Positions 10,435-19,745 of a stretch of 64,000 nucleotides of DNA are shown here, in pieces; the stretch's first letter is position 1; the number at the start of each line of letters is the position of its first letter. The DNA is from Candidatus Odyssella sp. (GTDB lineage Bacteria; Pseudomonadota; Alphaproteobacteria; Paracaedibacterales; Paracaedibacteraceae), in the NCBI GenBank assembly GCA_020718185.1, contig DYSP01000003.1, forward strand, positions 1 to 64,000, in the 5' to 3' direction. The notes under the pieces are model-generated. The model made no database searches. It saw only the letters and a program-made list of their open reading frames with translations, and was not told where the DNA came from. The translations under genes were made by a program, and so were the position numbers.

Positions 10435-12267
10435 TTGTTTTTCATTTTTACCTATTTTTTGGCAATTAACATTGCCGCAGCTGAAGGCATTTCTCATAAA
10501 ACAATTACCATCACTGCTAAAAAACCAACAATTTCACCGCTTTTAAGCCCTGGATTTGAGGTTATTACGGCTGAAAAAATCGCAGCCCTTCAATTGCAAC
10601 GCTTGAATGATGTTTTGCAACAGCAACCAGGCATTAATGTGGTTCAATCAGGTCCGCCTGGGCAAATATCTTCTGTTTTTATTCGAGGCACCAACTCCAA
10701 TCATGTTTTAGTTCGTATTGATGGAATGCGGGCAAATTCACCTGATTCAGCAACTGGAAATTTTGATTTTTCTGATTTAACAACCGATGGAATAAATACA
10801 ATTGATGTGATTCGTGGTGCTGCAAGCAGTCTTTACGGTGCGGATGCAGTAGGTGGTGTGATTAATATACAGTCTCAAAAAGGTACACGAGATGTACAAA
10901 AAATAGGTGTAGCCGAAATCGGATCTACACTATCTGAAACACTTAAAGGCGGCATTGTTGGAGAATATAACAAGATAAACTTTGCACTGACTGCTTCGGT
11001 GTTTCATACATCTGGATTAAAAACACAATCAGATTACATGCAGCTTCCAAATGGTCAATACCCAAAATTGCCATATACTTTGCGAAATTTTATTTTTCGT
11101 GGTGGTGGAAAAGTGAATGACAAGACAGAAGTCAGTCTGTTTTCGCGAATGAATGATGCCTCTCTTTCGTATCAAGGTTTATTGGCACCTGTTCCGCAAC
11201 ATCGTCGTCAATTCCTTAATCGACTACAAGTGGATCATATTATTTCAACGACATGGATGCACGAGGTAGGTCTTGGAATTCTTTCAACTTCCTCAGCATA
11301 TGATGGGGGAGTAGCAAATTTTTCGACAAGTAGAGGACAAAGAGTCGTGGTTGATTGGCAACAAAAGATACGACTTCATCCAACCTATCACCTGCAAACG
11401 ACTGTTGAATTTGAGCATGAAAAATTTCAGGCAAATTTTGCCAATGCTTTGTCTGATGCTCAAGAAAAACAAATAGGCTTGGCACTTCTCCAACGTTGGA
11501 CACCGTGGACGCCCTTGGTTTTAGAGTTAGCCTTGCGTCAAGATTGGAGTGATCGTTTTCAAACACCTGCGTGTTATCGTATGGGGGCACGATGGACGGT
11601 GCCCAAGATGAAGACAGAACTATTTGTTAATTATGGTACTGCTTTTAAAGCGCCACCGTTATTTCAACTTTATGGAAAAACACCAGGCTATAATGGCAAT
11701 AAAGATTTACAGGCAGAACGTGCGGAAAGTTATGAAATAGGTGTGAAGCAACCCATCACAGATCAAATCAAAGCAACGATGATCTATTTTCAGAATGATT
11801 TACGTCAATTGATTGAATATGATTTTCCTTCAAAGCAAAATGTTAATATTGCCAAAGCAAAGACTAAAGGGGTTGAGTCGATGATCAGTATTTTGCCAAC
11901 AACAAATACAAAATTGGAATTGAATCATACTCTCACCTTAACACGTAACGAAATAACGGGTCAGGCTCTCAGTCGTCGTCCACAACATAAAGTATTTGTT
12001 TTAGGAAGTTATTATTATGAATCATTCCAATTTTTTGTTGAATGGTTGTTTGTCGGGAAACGCTTGGATGTTCAGGCGCAAACCCCTTTTAGAGAAGTTA
12101 AAAACCAGCCCTATAATATAGTGACCTTAAAGGTAAATTATGATTTTCGTCCAGGTTGGGTTCTTTTCGGACGTATAGAAAACGCATTAGATCGAAAAAT
12201 TGAAGAGCCACTGGGGTATCGTCAAGAAAGGATTACGGGGTATGTTGGGATCAGAACAACCATCTAA
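10435..12267 (+). CDS. btuB: TonB-dependent outer-membrane vitamin B12 receptor (BtuB-like), TTG start
   Basis: Plug domain DVLQQQPGINVVQSGPPGQISSVFIRGTNSNHVLVRIDGMRAN, C-terminal beta-barrel; preceded by B12 riboswitch; in-frame TAA just upstream makes TTG 10435 the likely start. Confidence 0.88.
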   Translation: MFFIFTYFLAINIAAAEGISHKTITITAKKPTISPLLSPGFEVITAEKIAALQLQRLNDVLQQQPGINVVQSGPPGQISSVFIRGTNSNHVLVRIDGMRANSPDSATGNFDFSDLTTDGINTIDVIRGAASSLYGADAVGGVINIQSQKGTRDVQKIGVAEIGSTLSETLKGGIVGEYNKINFALTASVFHTSGLKTQSDYMQLPNGQYPKLPYTLRNFIFRGGGKVNDKTEVSLFSRMNDASLSYQGLLAPVPQHRRQFLNRLQVDHIISTTWMHEVGLGILSTSSAYDGGVANFSTSRGQRVVVDWQQKIRLHPTYHLQTTVEFEHEKFQANFANALSDAQEKQIGLALLQRWTPWTPLVLELALRQDWSDRFQTPACYRMGARWTVPKMKTELFVNYGTAFKAPPLFQLYGKTPGYNGNKDLQAERAESYEIGVKQPITDQIKATMIYFQNDLRQLIEYDFPSKQNVNIAKAKTKGVESMISILPTTNTKLELNHTLTLTRNEITGQALSRRPQHKVFVLGSYYYESFQFFVEWLFVGKRLDVQAQTPFREVKNQPYNIVTLKVNYDFRPGWVLFGRIENALDRKIEEPLGYRQERITGYVGIRTTI

Positions 12268-12853
12268 TCTAATCCATAAAACATTCATTCTTTCTCCTGT
12301 TATCAGTATTTGGCCGTTTTGTGGATGGGCTGCGTTATTGCACATGAGTGTTATTGGTTGCTGTATCTGGTCGCAATCAACGTCTTTCCTGCCTATGGCG
12401 AAAGAAGGTAGTTTGGTGGAGGTTATTGAGGTGGATTTAACGCCAACCACTGCTTTGTTACCTGATAAATCTAAGGAAGAAAAAGAGACCCAATCTATAT
12501 CAGCTACGGCTCTTGCCAAAATGTCCCGAAAAGTAACGCTTGTGAATGACGATGGACAGACACAAGCAGTAAAAACGCCATCAGTAAAACCTTCTCTATC
12601 ACTTCAGATAGGGAATCCTCATCCTCCATACCCTGAGATGGCGCGGGAAAATATGATTGAAGGAAAAGTAACGGTTATCTTAAGTGTAGAAGCTGCAATC
12701 GGTAGGGTGCAAGATGTTCAAGTGATTTCCAAAAATTCACCGGAATGTCTGAAGGAAAGTGTGATTTCGACAGTGGAAAGGTGGCAGTTTCACCCCATAA
12801 ATGTACAAGGAATGATTCAGGAAACTTTCTCGTTTGAGTTTTTATTACACTAA
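12242..12853 (+). CDS. Energy transducer TonB C-terminal domain protein
   Basis: Single N-terminal TM; C-terminal PPYPEMARENMIEGKVTVILSVEAAIGRVQDVQVISKNSPECLKESVISTVERWQFHP; overlaps btuB 3' end. Confidence 0.85.
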   Translation: MLGSEQPSNLIHKTFILSPVISIWPFCGWAALLHMSVIGCCIWSQSTSFLPMAKEGSLVEVIEVDLTPTTALLPDKSKEEKETQSISATALAKMSRKVTLVNDDGQTQAVKTPSVKPSLSLQIGNPHPPYPEMARENMIEGKVTVILSVEAAIGRVQDVQVISKNSPECLKESVISTVERWQFHPINVQGMIQETFSFEFLLH

Positions 12854-12880
12854 GTTGTAGCTAGTAAAGTAAAAATCTGT

Positions 12881-12977
12881 CTTAATTTAACTTTAAAATT
12901 TCAATAAATTTGTTGACTGAAAATAATGAAAGACTTAAAAACAAATGTGTGATTAATAAAAATATAAAAGGATGAAA
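12881..12977 (+). promoter_or_regulatory. Duplicated upstream block A with TTGACT-N17-TAAAAA, ahead of micro-ORF A
   Basis: TTGACT 12913-12918, 17 nt, TAAAAA 12936-12941, then AAATGTGTG; matches block at 13231-13300. Confidence 0.5.
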
Positions 12978-13049
12978 ATGATGGAAAAAGTAGGTTTAGA
13001 AAATCGTGAAGTAAATCCATTTTTATGTATAACAATAGTGAGAAAATAA
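12978..13049 (+). CDS. Putative micropeptide A (23 aa)
   Basis: MMEKVGLENREVNPFLCITIVRK; AAAAGG Shine-Dalgarno-like sequence 6 nt upstream; similar to micro-ORF B in protein sequence with differing synonymous codons. Confidence 0.5.
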   Translation: MMEKVGLENREVNPFLCITIVRK

Positions 13050-13096
13050 TCTCCTATCTATTATAAAAAAGAGCAGCACATAGATGTGGTTGATAA

Positions 13097-13123
13097 GAAT
13101 CATCACTGCCTATAGTGATATTC
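13097..13123. other. Hairpin between micro-ORFs
   Basis: GAATcATCACT-GCCTAT-AGTGATATTC, about 10-bp stem with one bulge. Confidence 0.4.
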
Positions 13124-13230
13124 ATTCAGCTGCATCAGTGTTTTTATTTTTCTAAAAATCTTTTAATTTAGAGGTTAATCGTATCTACGTTTACTATTTT
13201 TTATCATTATATCTTGAAAAATAAATTTAT

Positions 13231-13360
13231 CTTATTAAATTTAAAAGTTTAATAAATTCATTGACTAAAAACAATAATAAATGTAAAAATAAGTGTGTGG
13301 GTTTTAAAAAAACACATAGTAAGTTTATGGTTAATAAAAAAGCTAATAAGGAAGATTCTT
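13231..13360 (+). promoter_or_regulatory. Duplicated upstream block B with TTGACT-N17-TAAAAA, ahead of micro-ORF B
   Basis: TTGACT 13261-13266, 17 nt, TAAAAA 13284-13289, then AAGTGTGTG. Confidence 0.5.
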
Positions 13361-13429
13361 ATGTATAAAATAAAATTAGAAAATCTTAAAACTCAACCCG
13401 CGCTTTGTGTTTTCATTGTTAAAAAATAA
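13361..13429 (+). CDS. Putative micropeptide B (22 aa)
   Basis: MYKIKLENLKTQPALCVFIVKK; AAGGAAG Shine-Dalgarno-like upstream; 11/22 identical to micropeptide A. Confidence 0.5.
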   Translation: MYKIKLENLKTQPALCVFIVKK

Positions 13430-13523
13430 TTGTTTGGCAAATACAAATAAGCACTCTCTTTACAGTTTAATTTCATTCGATATTCAAAATCACTAATCGA
13501 TTTTTTGTGATATAATCACATGG

Positions 13524-13557
13524 GGAGTATAGATAAGAAATTATCTATACTCCTTTT
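13524..13557 (+). terminator. Strong hairpin terminator (possibly bidirectional)
   Basis: GGAGTATAGATAA-GAAA-TTATCTATACTCC-TTTT, perfect 13-bp stem. Confidence 0.75.
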
Positions 13558-13561
13558 GCAA

Positions 13562-14110
13562 TTATCGGGTTGTAGATGCACGAATATCTTGCACTCCACG
13601 CAGAATTGATTTTACTGGGGATTTGCCCGTTTTATGGATATATTCACAACGCTGCTCAAAAGATGTCTCAATTTTCATGACCCCTTGTAGATTAACAAGT
13701 CGAACATCATTAGTATTAAAAAATTCCTTCAATCGCGCACTTGTTGAAGCTTTTTGTAAAGGCATCACTTTGAATGCGTAAGCAACACCATCTTTACGCG
13801 TTGATTCCATAAGGTATTGCTTGCCACCCTTAATGGTATCAAAGTCGTTAGCGGTGAGGCGAGGGCAAGCTTGAGAGGTTAGATAATTGACTTGTGCTGG
13901 TGTTGTGATTTGTGCTTTAAGAATAACTTCAGGACTCATGGTTGTTAAAACTTTTTGCCATGCATCATCTAGTTGATAGGTACAAGAAATTTCTCCTGCT
14001 ACTGTGCTAATTACGCTGCCAGGATAATCTTTTTTTCCCTTCACGAATTGCTGCAGTGACTTGCGAAAACTAATGCCTGAAGGGCAGGGAGATTCGGATA
14101 TATAGCTCAT
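13562..14110 (-). pseudogene. C-terminal fragment of a probable secreted protein, split from 14107..14256
   Basis: Cys-containing protein without signal peptide, immediately following in another frame a short ORF with a signal peptide. Confidence 0.45.
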
Positions 14111-14256
14111 TTTAGAAAGAGGCCCTGTTTAAAAGGTGCGCTACTATTGCTACATATAGCTTGGGGCAGTGTTTTGAGATCTAAAGTTGGACAATCTGCG
14201 TTAGCCGTGCTTAAGAATAAAAGACTAGCGCCCGCGCACAAGATAGTTTTATACAT
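14107..14256 (-). pseudogene. N-terminal signal-peptide fragment of the same probable secreted protein
   Basis: MYKTILCAGASLLFLSTANADCPTLDLKTLPQAICSNSSAPFKQGLFLK then TGA overlapping the next ORF. Confidence 0.45.
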
Positions 14257-14412
14257 CGCAAGATCTTTCAGTTTGAGATTATACTTAGTAATGTAGTCCA
14301 AAAAGATTAAAAAAAGCTTTATAACGTCATTTAATCCTTTATTCTTGCAAAGTTTTCTAAGCATCTTTAACCTAAATATTATAGTAAATTTTGTCAGAGT
14401 GATTTCTCTAAA

Positions 14413-15297
14413 ATGAAAAATGTACACATCAATAATTTAAATCAAAAAGAACATCGTCGTTCTATGCTTACAAGTTTATCACTCATTCTCTTTTTTTCTA
14501 CAGCCTTACTTTGTGCACATGCTGATACCACAACTGTTCCACCAATTGCTAAAAATGATAAAGACGCGACTAAACTCACCCGCGAAGAAAAAGACGATAT
14601 AGCGGATGAGGATGAAAACGACCCGCTTGAGCCACTTAACCGCACGATTTATTTTATGAATTCAATTGTTGATGCAATTATTCTTAAGCCATTAGCAATT
14701 ACCTATCGGTTGGTTTTACCAGAAGAAGTTCGTAATGGTGTGGGCAATGCTTTTGCAAACTTGGCAGCACCTATTACATCTCTTAATCATTTACTGCAAG
14801 GTGAACCATCACGAGCGGGAACAGCTTTAGTGCGATTTGGTCTCAATAGCACGATTGGTATTTTGGGATTATTTGATGCTGCTAAGGAATTGGGAATCCC
14901 TGGAATTGAAACGAACTTTAATGAAACCCTAGGAATTTGGGGTGTAAATACAGGGCCTTATTTGATGCTTCCGCTAATTGGCCCATCTAGTTTTAGAGGG
15001 ACAGTGGGGCTTGGGGCAGATTACTTCACTCAGCCACTTAATTACTTCGTGAATACTCATCATGATAATCAGGATATTGCCTATAGTTTGTTAGGGCTTG
15101 AACTTATTCATCAACGCAACTTGGTGCTTGAAGCACTTGATGATTTAGAGGCTACCTCGCTTGATATGTATGCAAGTTTAAGAAGCATCTATTTCCAAAA
15201 ACAACAATATCGTTTGTCTAAATTGAAAGAAGCACATACGTCAAATTCAGGAAATGAAATTCTGGACACACCGACGAACACGCAAATTTTTGGCTAG
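14413..15297 (+). CDS. mlaA: MlaA/VacJ-family lipid-asymmetry protein
   Basis: NDPLEPLNRTIYFMN, FANLAAPITSLNHLLQGE, GIPG..TNFNETLGIWGVNTGPYLMLPLIGPSSFRG. Confidence 0.92.
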   Translation: MKNVHINNLNQKEHRRSMLTSLSLILFFSTALLCAHADTTTVPPIAKNDKDATKLTREEKDDIADEDENDPLEPLNRTIYFMNSIVDAIILKPLAITYRLVLPEEVRNGVGNAFANLAAPITSLNHLLQGEPSRAGTALVRFGLNSTIGILGLFDAAKELGIPGIETNFNETLGIWGVNTGPYLMLPLIGPSSFRGTVGLGADYFTQPLNYFVNTHHDNQDIAYSLLGLELIHQRNLVLEALDDLEATSLDMYASLRSIYFQKQQYRLSKLKEAHTSNSGNEILDTPTNTQIFG

Positions 15298-15438
15298 TAA
15301 TATCTTATTTCTATACTATATATTGTGTAAGAATGAAGTTGAATGAAGAAAACTCTTCCTTCGGTTGATGTTGGTTTTAGTTTTTTTTTAATAATTTTAA
15401 TCTAACCTCAACAATTATCACCACAACGAGTTTTAAAA

Positions 15439-16029
15439 ATGAATGTAATTTCTAAGTTATTCAAGATGCCTTTGTTGGTTATCTGTACTATTTTCACCTT
15501 TCATTCTTCTATGGCTACAGCAAACGCAGAAACAGGTGCTGAAAGTTTTATTAGTGATCTGGGGCACCGTGCTATTCAGTCTTTAACTGATGGCTCTATC
15601 GACACCACTTTTCTTCAGTTGTTAGATGAAGGATTTGATGTAGATTATATTGCAGGGTTTGTGATGCGTCGTCATTGGTCGGCATTTACAAATGATCAAA
15701 AAAAAGAATTTGAATCAATCTTTCGTCGTCGCTTGAAAAATACCTATGCTATTCGGTTTAAAGATTATAAAGGTGTTAATTTCAATGTGAAAGGTAGTCG
15801 TCCTGATGGGAAAAGAACGCTTGTGCAAACGACTATTCAAAAACCAGGAGGGCCTTTGACTAATGTAGACTGGGTTGTCGTAAAATCTGGTTCTGGATAT
15901 AAAATTCAAGATGTAAGTGTAGAAGGTCTTAGTATGGGGTTAACCATGGCTAGCGATTATTCTGCTTCTTATCAACGCGAAGGATCCTCGCCTGAAACAT
16001 TTCTTAAGCATTTAAAATCGTTGCAATAG
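15439..16029 (+). CDS. mlaC: MlaC/Ttg2D-family phospholipid-binding protein
   Basis: Signal peptide, YIAGFVMRRHWSAFTNDQKKEFESIFRRRLKNTYAIRF, YKIQDVSVEGLSM; next to mlaA. Confidence 0.9.
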   Translation: MNVISKLFKMPLLVICTIFTFHSSMATANAETGAESFISDLGHRAIQSLTDGSIDTTFLQLLDEGFDVDYIAGFVMRRHWSAFTNDQKKEFESIFRRRLKNTYAIRFKDYKGVNFNVKGSRPDGKRTLVQTTIQKPGGPLTNVDWVVVKSGSGYKIQDVSVEGLSMGLTMASDYSASYQREGSSPETFLKHLKSLQ

Positions 16030-16058
16030 ACACTGTTTAATGTTGCCTCGATTTATCC

Positions 16059-16526
16059 TCATCCTTGTGATGGGGATAAATGTTCGTGAATATGTTTTGG
16101 TTTTTTGCGTGTTGGCCAAGGGTGTTCTAGATCACCTAAATGTAAATGAAGCTCTTCAATTTCAAGGCGTAATTCAGGCCCCCCTGAGAAAATCAGGCGC
16201 AGATTTCCTTCTTTATCGCTATGGATAGTCAAAAGATTATAAGCTCGATTCTCATTATCACGTTCAAGCCCTTTATGCTGCACTCGTGTTACATGGTGCA
16301 CTTCAATGCCGCTGTGGACACGGTGATGAAGTGGTTCTCCTTCATATTCCAATTCTGCATGTTCCCAGCAGAATCGGTTAGCAATCGCTCGAAAAGTTTG
16401 TGTTTCAGGGTCATAAGACATGGATAACAGAGGAATAATAGAATCTTGTAAATGACTTGCCAAGATTTGTAAGTCTTCAAGATCTTTCGCAATCAACTTT
16501 AATTGTTTTATTTCCTTTGTGTCCAT
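16059..16526 (-). CDS. DUF2948 family protein
   Basis: LKLIAKDLEDLQILASHLQDSI, FRAIANRFCWEHAE; adjacent to murA as in many alphaproteobacteria. Confidence 0.8.
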   Translation of the reverse strand: MDTKEIKQLKLIAKDLEDLQILASHLQDSIIPLLSMSYDPETQTFRAIANRFCWEHAELEYEGEPLHHRVHSGIEVHHVTRVQHKGLERDNENRAYNLLTIHSDKEGNLRLIFSGGPELRLEIEELHLHLGDLEHPWPTRKKPKHIHEHLSPSQG

Positions 16527-16540
16527 GTTTTTCCCCTTAT

Positions 16541-17803
16541 TTAATCAGCTAGACGCTCAATAACGGCGCCGCAAGCATTTAATTTTTCCTCAATACGTTC
16601 ATATCCTCTATCAAGGTGATAAACGCGGTGCACAATTGTTTCTCCTTCTGCAGCAAGCCCTGCTAACACAAGAGATACAGATGCTCGTAAGTCTGTTGCC
16701 ATAACGGGGGCTCCCCGCAACTGAGATACGCCACGAATCAACGCAGAAGAGCCATGGATGGTAATATTTGCACCCATACGGCATAATTCTGGTACATGCA
16801 TAAAGCGATTTTCAAAAATTGTTTCCGTAATCATCGACGCACCATGACATACTGTCATCAAGGCCATCATTTGCGCTTGTAGATCTGTTGCAAAACCAGG
16901 AAAAGGTTCTGTCATCACATCTACACCGTGAATACCATTAGGGGCGCGGACATGAATATCTGTTCCTACTTGGTCAAGAAGCACACCTGCTCGTTGAAGT
17001 TGTGCGGAAACACTTGGAATAAGGTCAAGAGATGAGTTTTTGAGAAGAAGGTCGCCACCGGTAATGGCAGCGGCAATGGCAAAAGTGCCCGTTTCAATGC
17101 GATCAGCTATCACACGATAAGTTGTTCCTTTTAACGAAGAAACCCCATCAATCGTGATTGTATCACTTCCAGCACCTTGAATTTTTGCACCCATGGAAAC
17201 TAGGCAGTTGGCAAGATCAATAATTTCAGGTTCGCGCGCGGCATTAATTAATCGGGTTGTTCCTTTGGCAAGTGTTGCAGCCATTAATAGATTCTCAGTG
17301 CCGGTAACAGAAATCACAGGCATTGTAATATCAGCCCCTGTTAATCCTTTTGGGGCTTTTGCAATAATATAACCTTCAGAGAGTTCAATTTCTGCACCCA
17401 GTTGACGTAAGCCATCAAGATGAATATCAACAGGACGAGTGCCAATAGCGCAACCACCGGGTAATGACACTTTTGCCTGTCCGTAACGTGCGACTAACGG
17501 CCCAAGAACTAAAATAGAAGCGCGCATTTTGCGAACAATATCATAAGGAGCCACAAGGCTGGTTGCGGTTGTTGTTTGTAACTGAATTCTATTATGACTC
17601 AAATCTGCTTCAACTTTTGTACCAAATTGCATAAGTAATTCTGACATAGATACAATGTCTGCCAATGCAGGAACGTTTTCTAAAACAACAGCTTGATCTG
17701 TTAATAGAGTTGCTGTAATCAGAGGAAGAGCTGAGTTTTTGGCACCGCTTATTTGGATCTTACCTTTAAGACTTTTGCTACCACAAATGCGAATTCTGTC
17801 CAT
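16541..17803 (-). CDS. murA: UDP-N-acetylglucosamine 1-carboxyvinyltransferase
   Basis: [57 protein letters not shown]. Confidence 0.98.
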   Translation of the reverse strand: MDRIRICGSKSLKGKIQISGAKNSALPLITATLLTDQAVVLENVPALADIVSMSELLMQFGTKVEADLSHNRIQLQTTTATSLVAPYDIVRKMRASILVLGPLVARYGQAKVSLPGGCAIGTRPVDIHLDGLRQLGAEIELSEGYIIAKAPKGLTGADITMPVISVTGTENLLMAATLAKGTTRLINAAREPEIIDLANCLVSMGAKIQGAGSDTITIDGVSSLKGTTYRVIADRIETGTFAIAAAITGGDLLLKNSSLDLIPSVSAQLQRAGVLLDQVGTDIHVRAPNGIHGVDVMTEPFPGFATDLQAQMMALMTVCHGASMITETIFENRFMHVPELCRMGANITIHGSSALIRGVSQLRGAPVMATDLRASVSLVLAGLAAEGETIVHRVYHLDRGYERIEEKLNACGAVIERLAD

Positions 17804-17933
17804 TGTATCCTCTAGAGAAAAAAGTTTTTTGGGTGTGTCCCAAAATAAATATTATTATTTGTATTTAAAATAAATTGTAACTTAATTAATGGTAATTTGC
17901 AAAAGCGTTTATAGCAACTGCAAACTTATTCTT

Positions 17934-18539
17934 TTAAAGTCGGGGTAATGTCACGCCAGATTGACCCATGTATTTGCCTTTTCTATCTTTATAAGAAACG
18001 TCACACTCGCCTGCGCCTTTTAAAAATAAAAATTGACAAACACCTTCGTTGGCATAAATTTTGGCTGGCAAGGGGGTTGTATTAGAAAATTCCAAAGTCA
18101 CGTGTCCTTCCCATTCTGGTTCAAGAGGGGTAACATTCACAATAATTCCACAACGTGCATAGGTTGATTTACCAAGGCAAATCACAAGTACATCTCTAGG
18201 AATGCGAAAATATTCAACTGTTCGCGCTAAAACAAAGCTATTGGGCGGGATAATGCAGACATCCGTTTGACGATCAACAAAGCTGTGATCAGAGAAATTT
18301 TTAGGATCCACAACGGCACTATTCACGTTAGTAAAAATCTTAAATTCATCTGCGCAGCGAGCATCATAACCATAAGAAGAAACACCATAAGAAATGACAC
18401 CTTCACGCTTTTGACATTCCACAAAAGGCTCGATCATTCCATTATTAATGGCTTGTTCACGAATCCAATTGTCGGGCATAATGCCACCAGAAGAAATAAG
18501 AGGAGCCATTTGTGGGCGAGGGTTTATAATACTGGACAT
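17934..18539 (-). CDS. dcd: dCTP deaminase
   Basis: [69 protein letters not shown] start trimmed from 18611. Confidence 0.95.
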   Translation of the reverse strand: MSSIINPRPQMAPLISSGGIMPDNWIREQAINNGMIEPFVECQKREGVISYGVSSYGYDARCADEFKIFTNVNSAVVDPKNFSDHSFVDRQTDVCIIPPNSFVLARTVEYFRIPRDVLVICLGKSTYARCGIIVNVTPLEPEWEGHVTLEFSNTTPLPAKIYANEGVCQFLFLKGAGECDVSYKDRKGKYMGQSGVTLPRL

Positions 18540-18557
18540 TTTTGCTTTCCAAAACGT

Positions 18558-18609
18558 GAGACTATTGTATGGTTGCTCTTTTCGAAACAGCCTATTATGC
18601 AATGGCCTC
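18558..18609. mobile_element. Short derivative of the 142-bp MITE-like element
   Basis: GAGACTATTGTATGGTTGCTCTTTT...TATTATGCAATGGCCTC matches both ends of the element at 49076-49217. Confidence 0.55.
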
Positions 18610-18643
18610 ATATATTTAATTATGAGAAAAAACTAACAGTTTT

Positions 18644-18817
18644 TCATAGGGTTCGTCCATGACTTTCTTTAATTTTTTTAGGTTCAGAAAGCTGATCAAG
18701 GTCTTGTTCTGTACGTTCACGTTGCTGTTGCTTACGTTTGAGCAAATTTTCACGTAAAGCCTTTGCCATTCTTTCTTGTTTTAAAGTTTTTTGTTGCGAA
18801 TCTGATTTTTGCATCAT
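18644..18817 (-). CDS. Small basic conserved hypothetical protein (57 aa)
   Basis: MMQKSDSQQKTLKQERMAKALRENLLKRKQQQRERTEQDLDQLSEPKKIKESHGRTL; not in track. Confidence 0.5.
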   Translation of the reverse strand: MMQKSDSQQKTLKQERMAKALRENLLKRKQQQRERTEQDLDQLSEPKKIKESHGRTL

Positions 18818-18932
18818 TTTATTCCTTGGTCTTTCTTTATCTTAAACTCTAATAGATAAGAGCTTAAGTTTGCGCATAAAAATTCCTTGCACGTTTTATA
18901 TAGCTATGGCATGGTTCTTTCGTCAAGTCCTA

Positions 18933-19007
18933 GCCGCTGTGGCTCAGAGGTAGAGCACACCCTTGGTAAGGGTGGGGTCGAGAGTTCGATTCTCTCCAGC
19001 GGCACCA
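18933..19007 (+). tRNA. tRNA-Thr (anticodon GGT)
   Basis: GCCGCTG acceptor pairs CAGCGGC; anticodon loop TTGGTAA; T-arm GAGAGTTCGATTCTCTC; encoded CCA. Confidence 0.96.
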
Positions 19008-19142
19008 TTTTTCAAAATATTTCAAAAAAAACTCATAATCTTTCAAAAAATATCCGTGATTTTTATTTTTATTATCACTTAGGATATTTAGTTTCTTTTT
19101 TTTATATTATTTCTAATGAGAGTAAAAAAAGGAGAAAACGTT

Positions 19143-19586
19143 ATGGTAACATTAGTGGGCGTACGGGGGAATTTTGTAGATGCACTAAAAGAGCTTGTAG
19201 AATTAGAATTTGATACTGTTGAAGCATACGAGGTTGCCATTGATCGATTAAAAGATCCTGAATATAAAATCACGCTAGGACAATTTAGAGATGACCATAA
19301 GCGCCATATCAGCGAGTTGACATCTTTATTGATTAAACACGATGTTCAACCCCCACTGGGACATAGTATGGGGAAACATTGGGTAACCATCGGGAAAGTT
19401 GTTATTGCTAATTTAAACGGCGGAGATAAAGCAATTTTATTAGCTATTAAAGTCAATAAAATTGATACTAATACAACATATGCACGTATGAAAGAACGAC
19501 CAGATGCTTGGAATGATGCAAGAGACATCATTGAATGTGGGTTGCAAGATGAACAACGTCACCAGAAATGGCTAGAGGCGCATTGA
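19143..19586 (+). CDS. Ferritin-like DUF2383-type protein
   Basis: ELEFDTVEAYEVAIDRL, DDHKRHISEL, CGLQDEQRHQKWLE metal-ligand-like E/H motifs. Confidence 0.6.
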   Translation: MVTLVGVRGNFVDALKELVELEFDTVEAYEVAIDRLKDPEYKITLGQFRDDHKRHISELTSLLIKHDVQPPLGHSMGKHWVTIGKVVIANLNGGDKAILLAIKVNKIDTNTTYARMKERPDAWNDARDIIECGLQDEQRHQKWLEAH

Positions 19587-19681
19587 TTGAATATCATGTT
19601 ATAAATTACAGATTTTTAAATAAATTGACCAGTTTTGCAAGTGTAGATAAACTTTTAAATAGATCGAACAGGCTTTTAAAG

Positions 19682-19712
19682 AGTAAAATGGGTTTGTCAT
19701 TTTACTTCTTAT
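19682..19712 (+). terminator. Hairpin terminator after the ferritin-like gene
   Basis: AGTAAAATG-GGTTTGT-CATTTTACT followed by T-rich sequence. Confidence 0.6.
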
Positions 19713-19745
19713 AGTCTCTAAAGAATTATGATTGATTGAAGCTAT

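Noticed and set aside
11240-11590. 116-aa minus-strand ORF inside btuB
   Set aside because: Antisense to a conserved beta-barrel gene; no independent support.
19088-19273. Minus-strand ORF over the ferritin-like gene
   Set aside because: Ser/Thr-rich antisense translation without family similarity.
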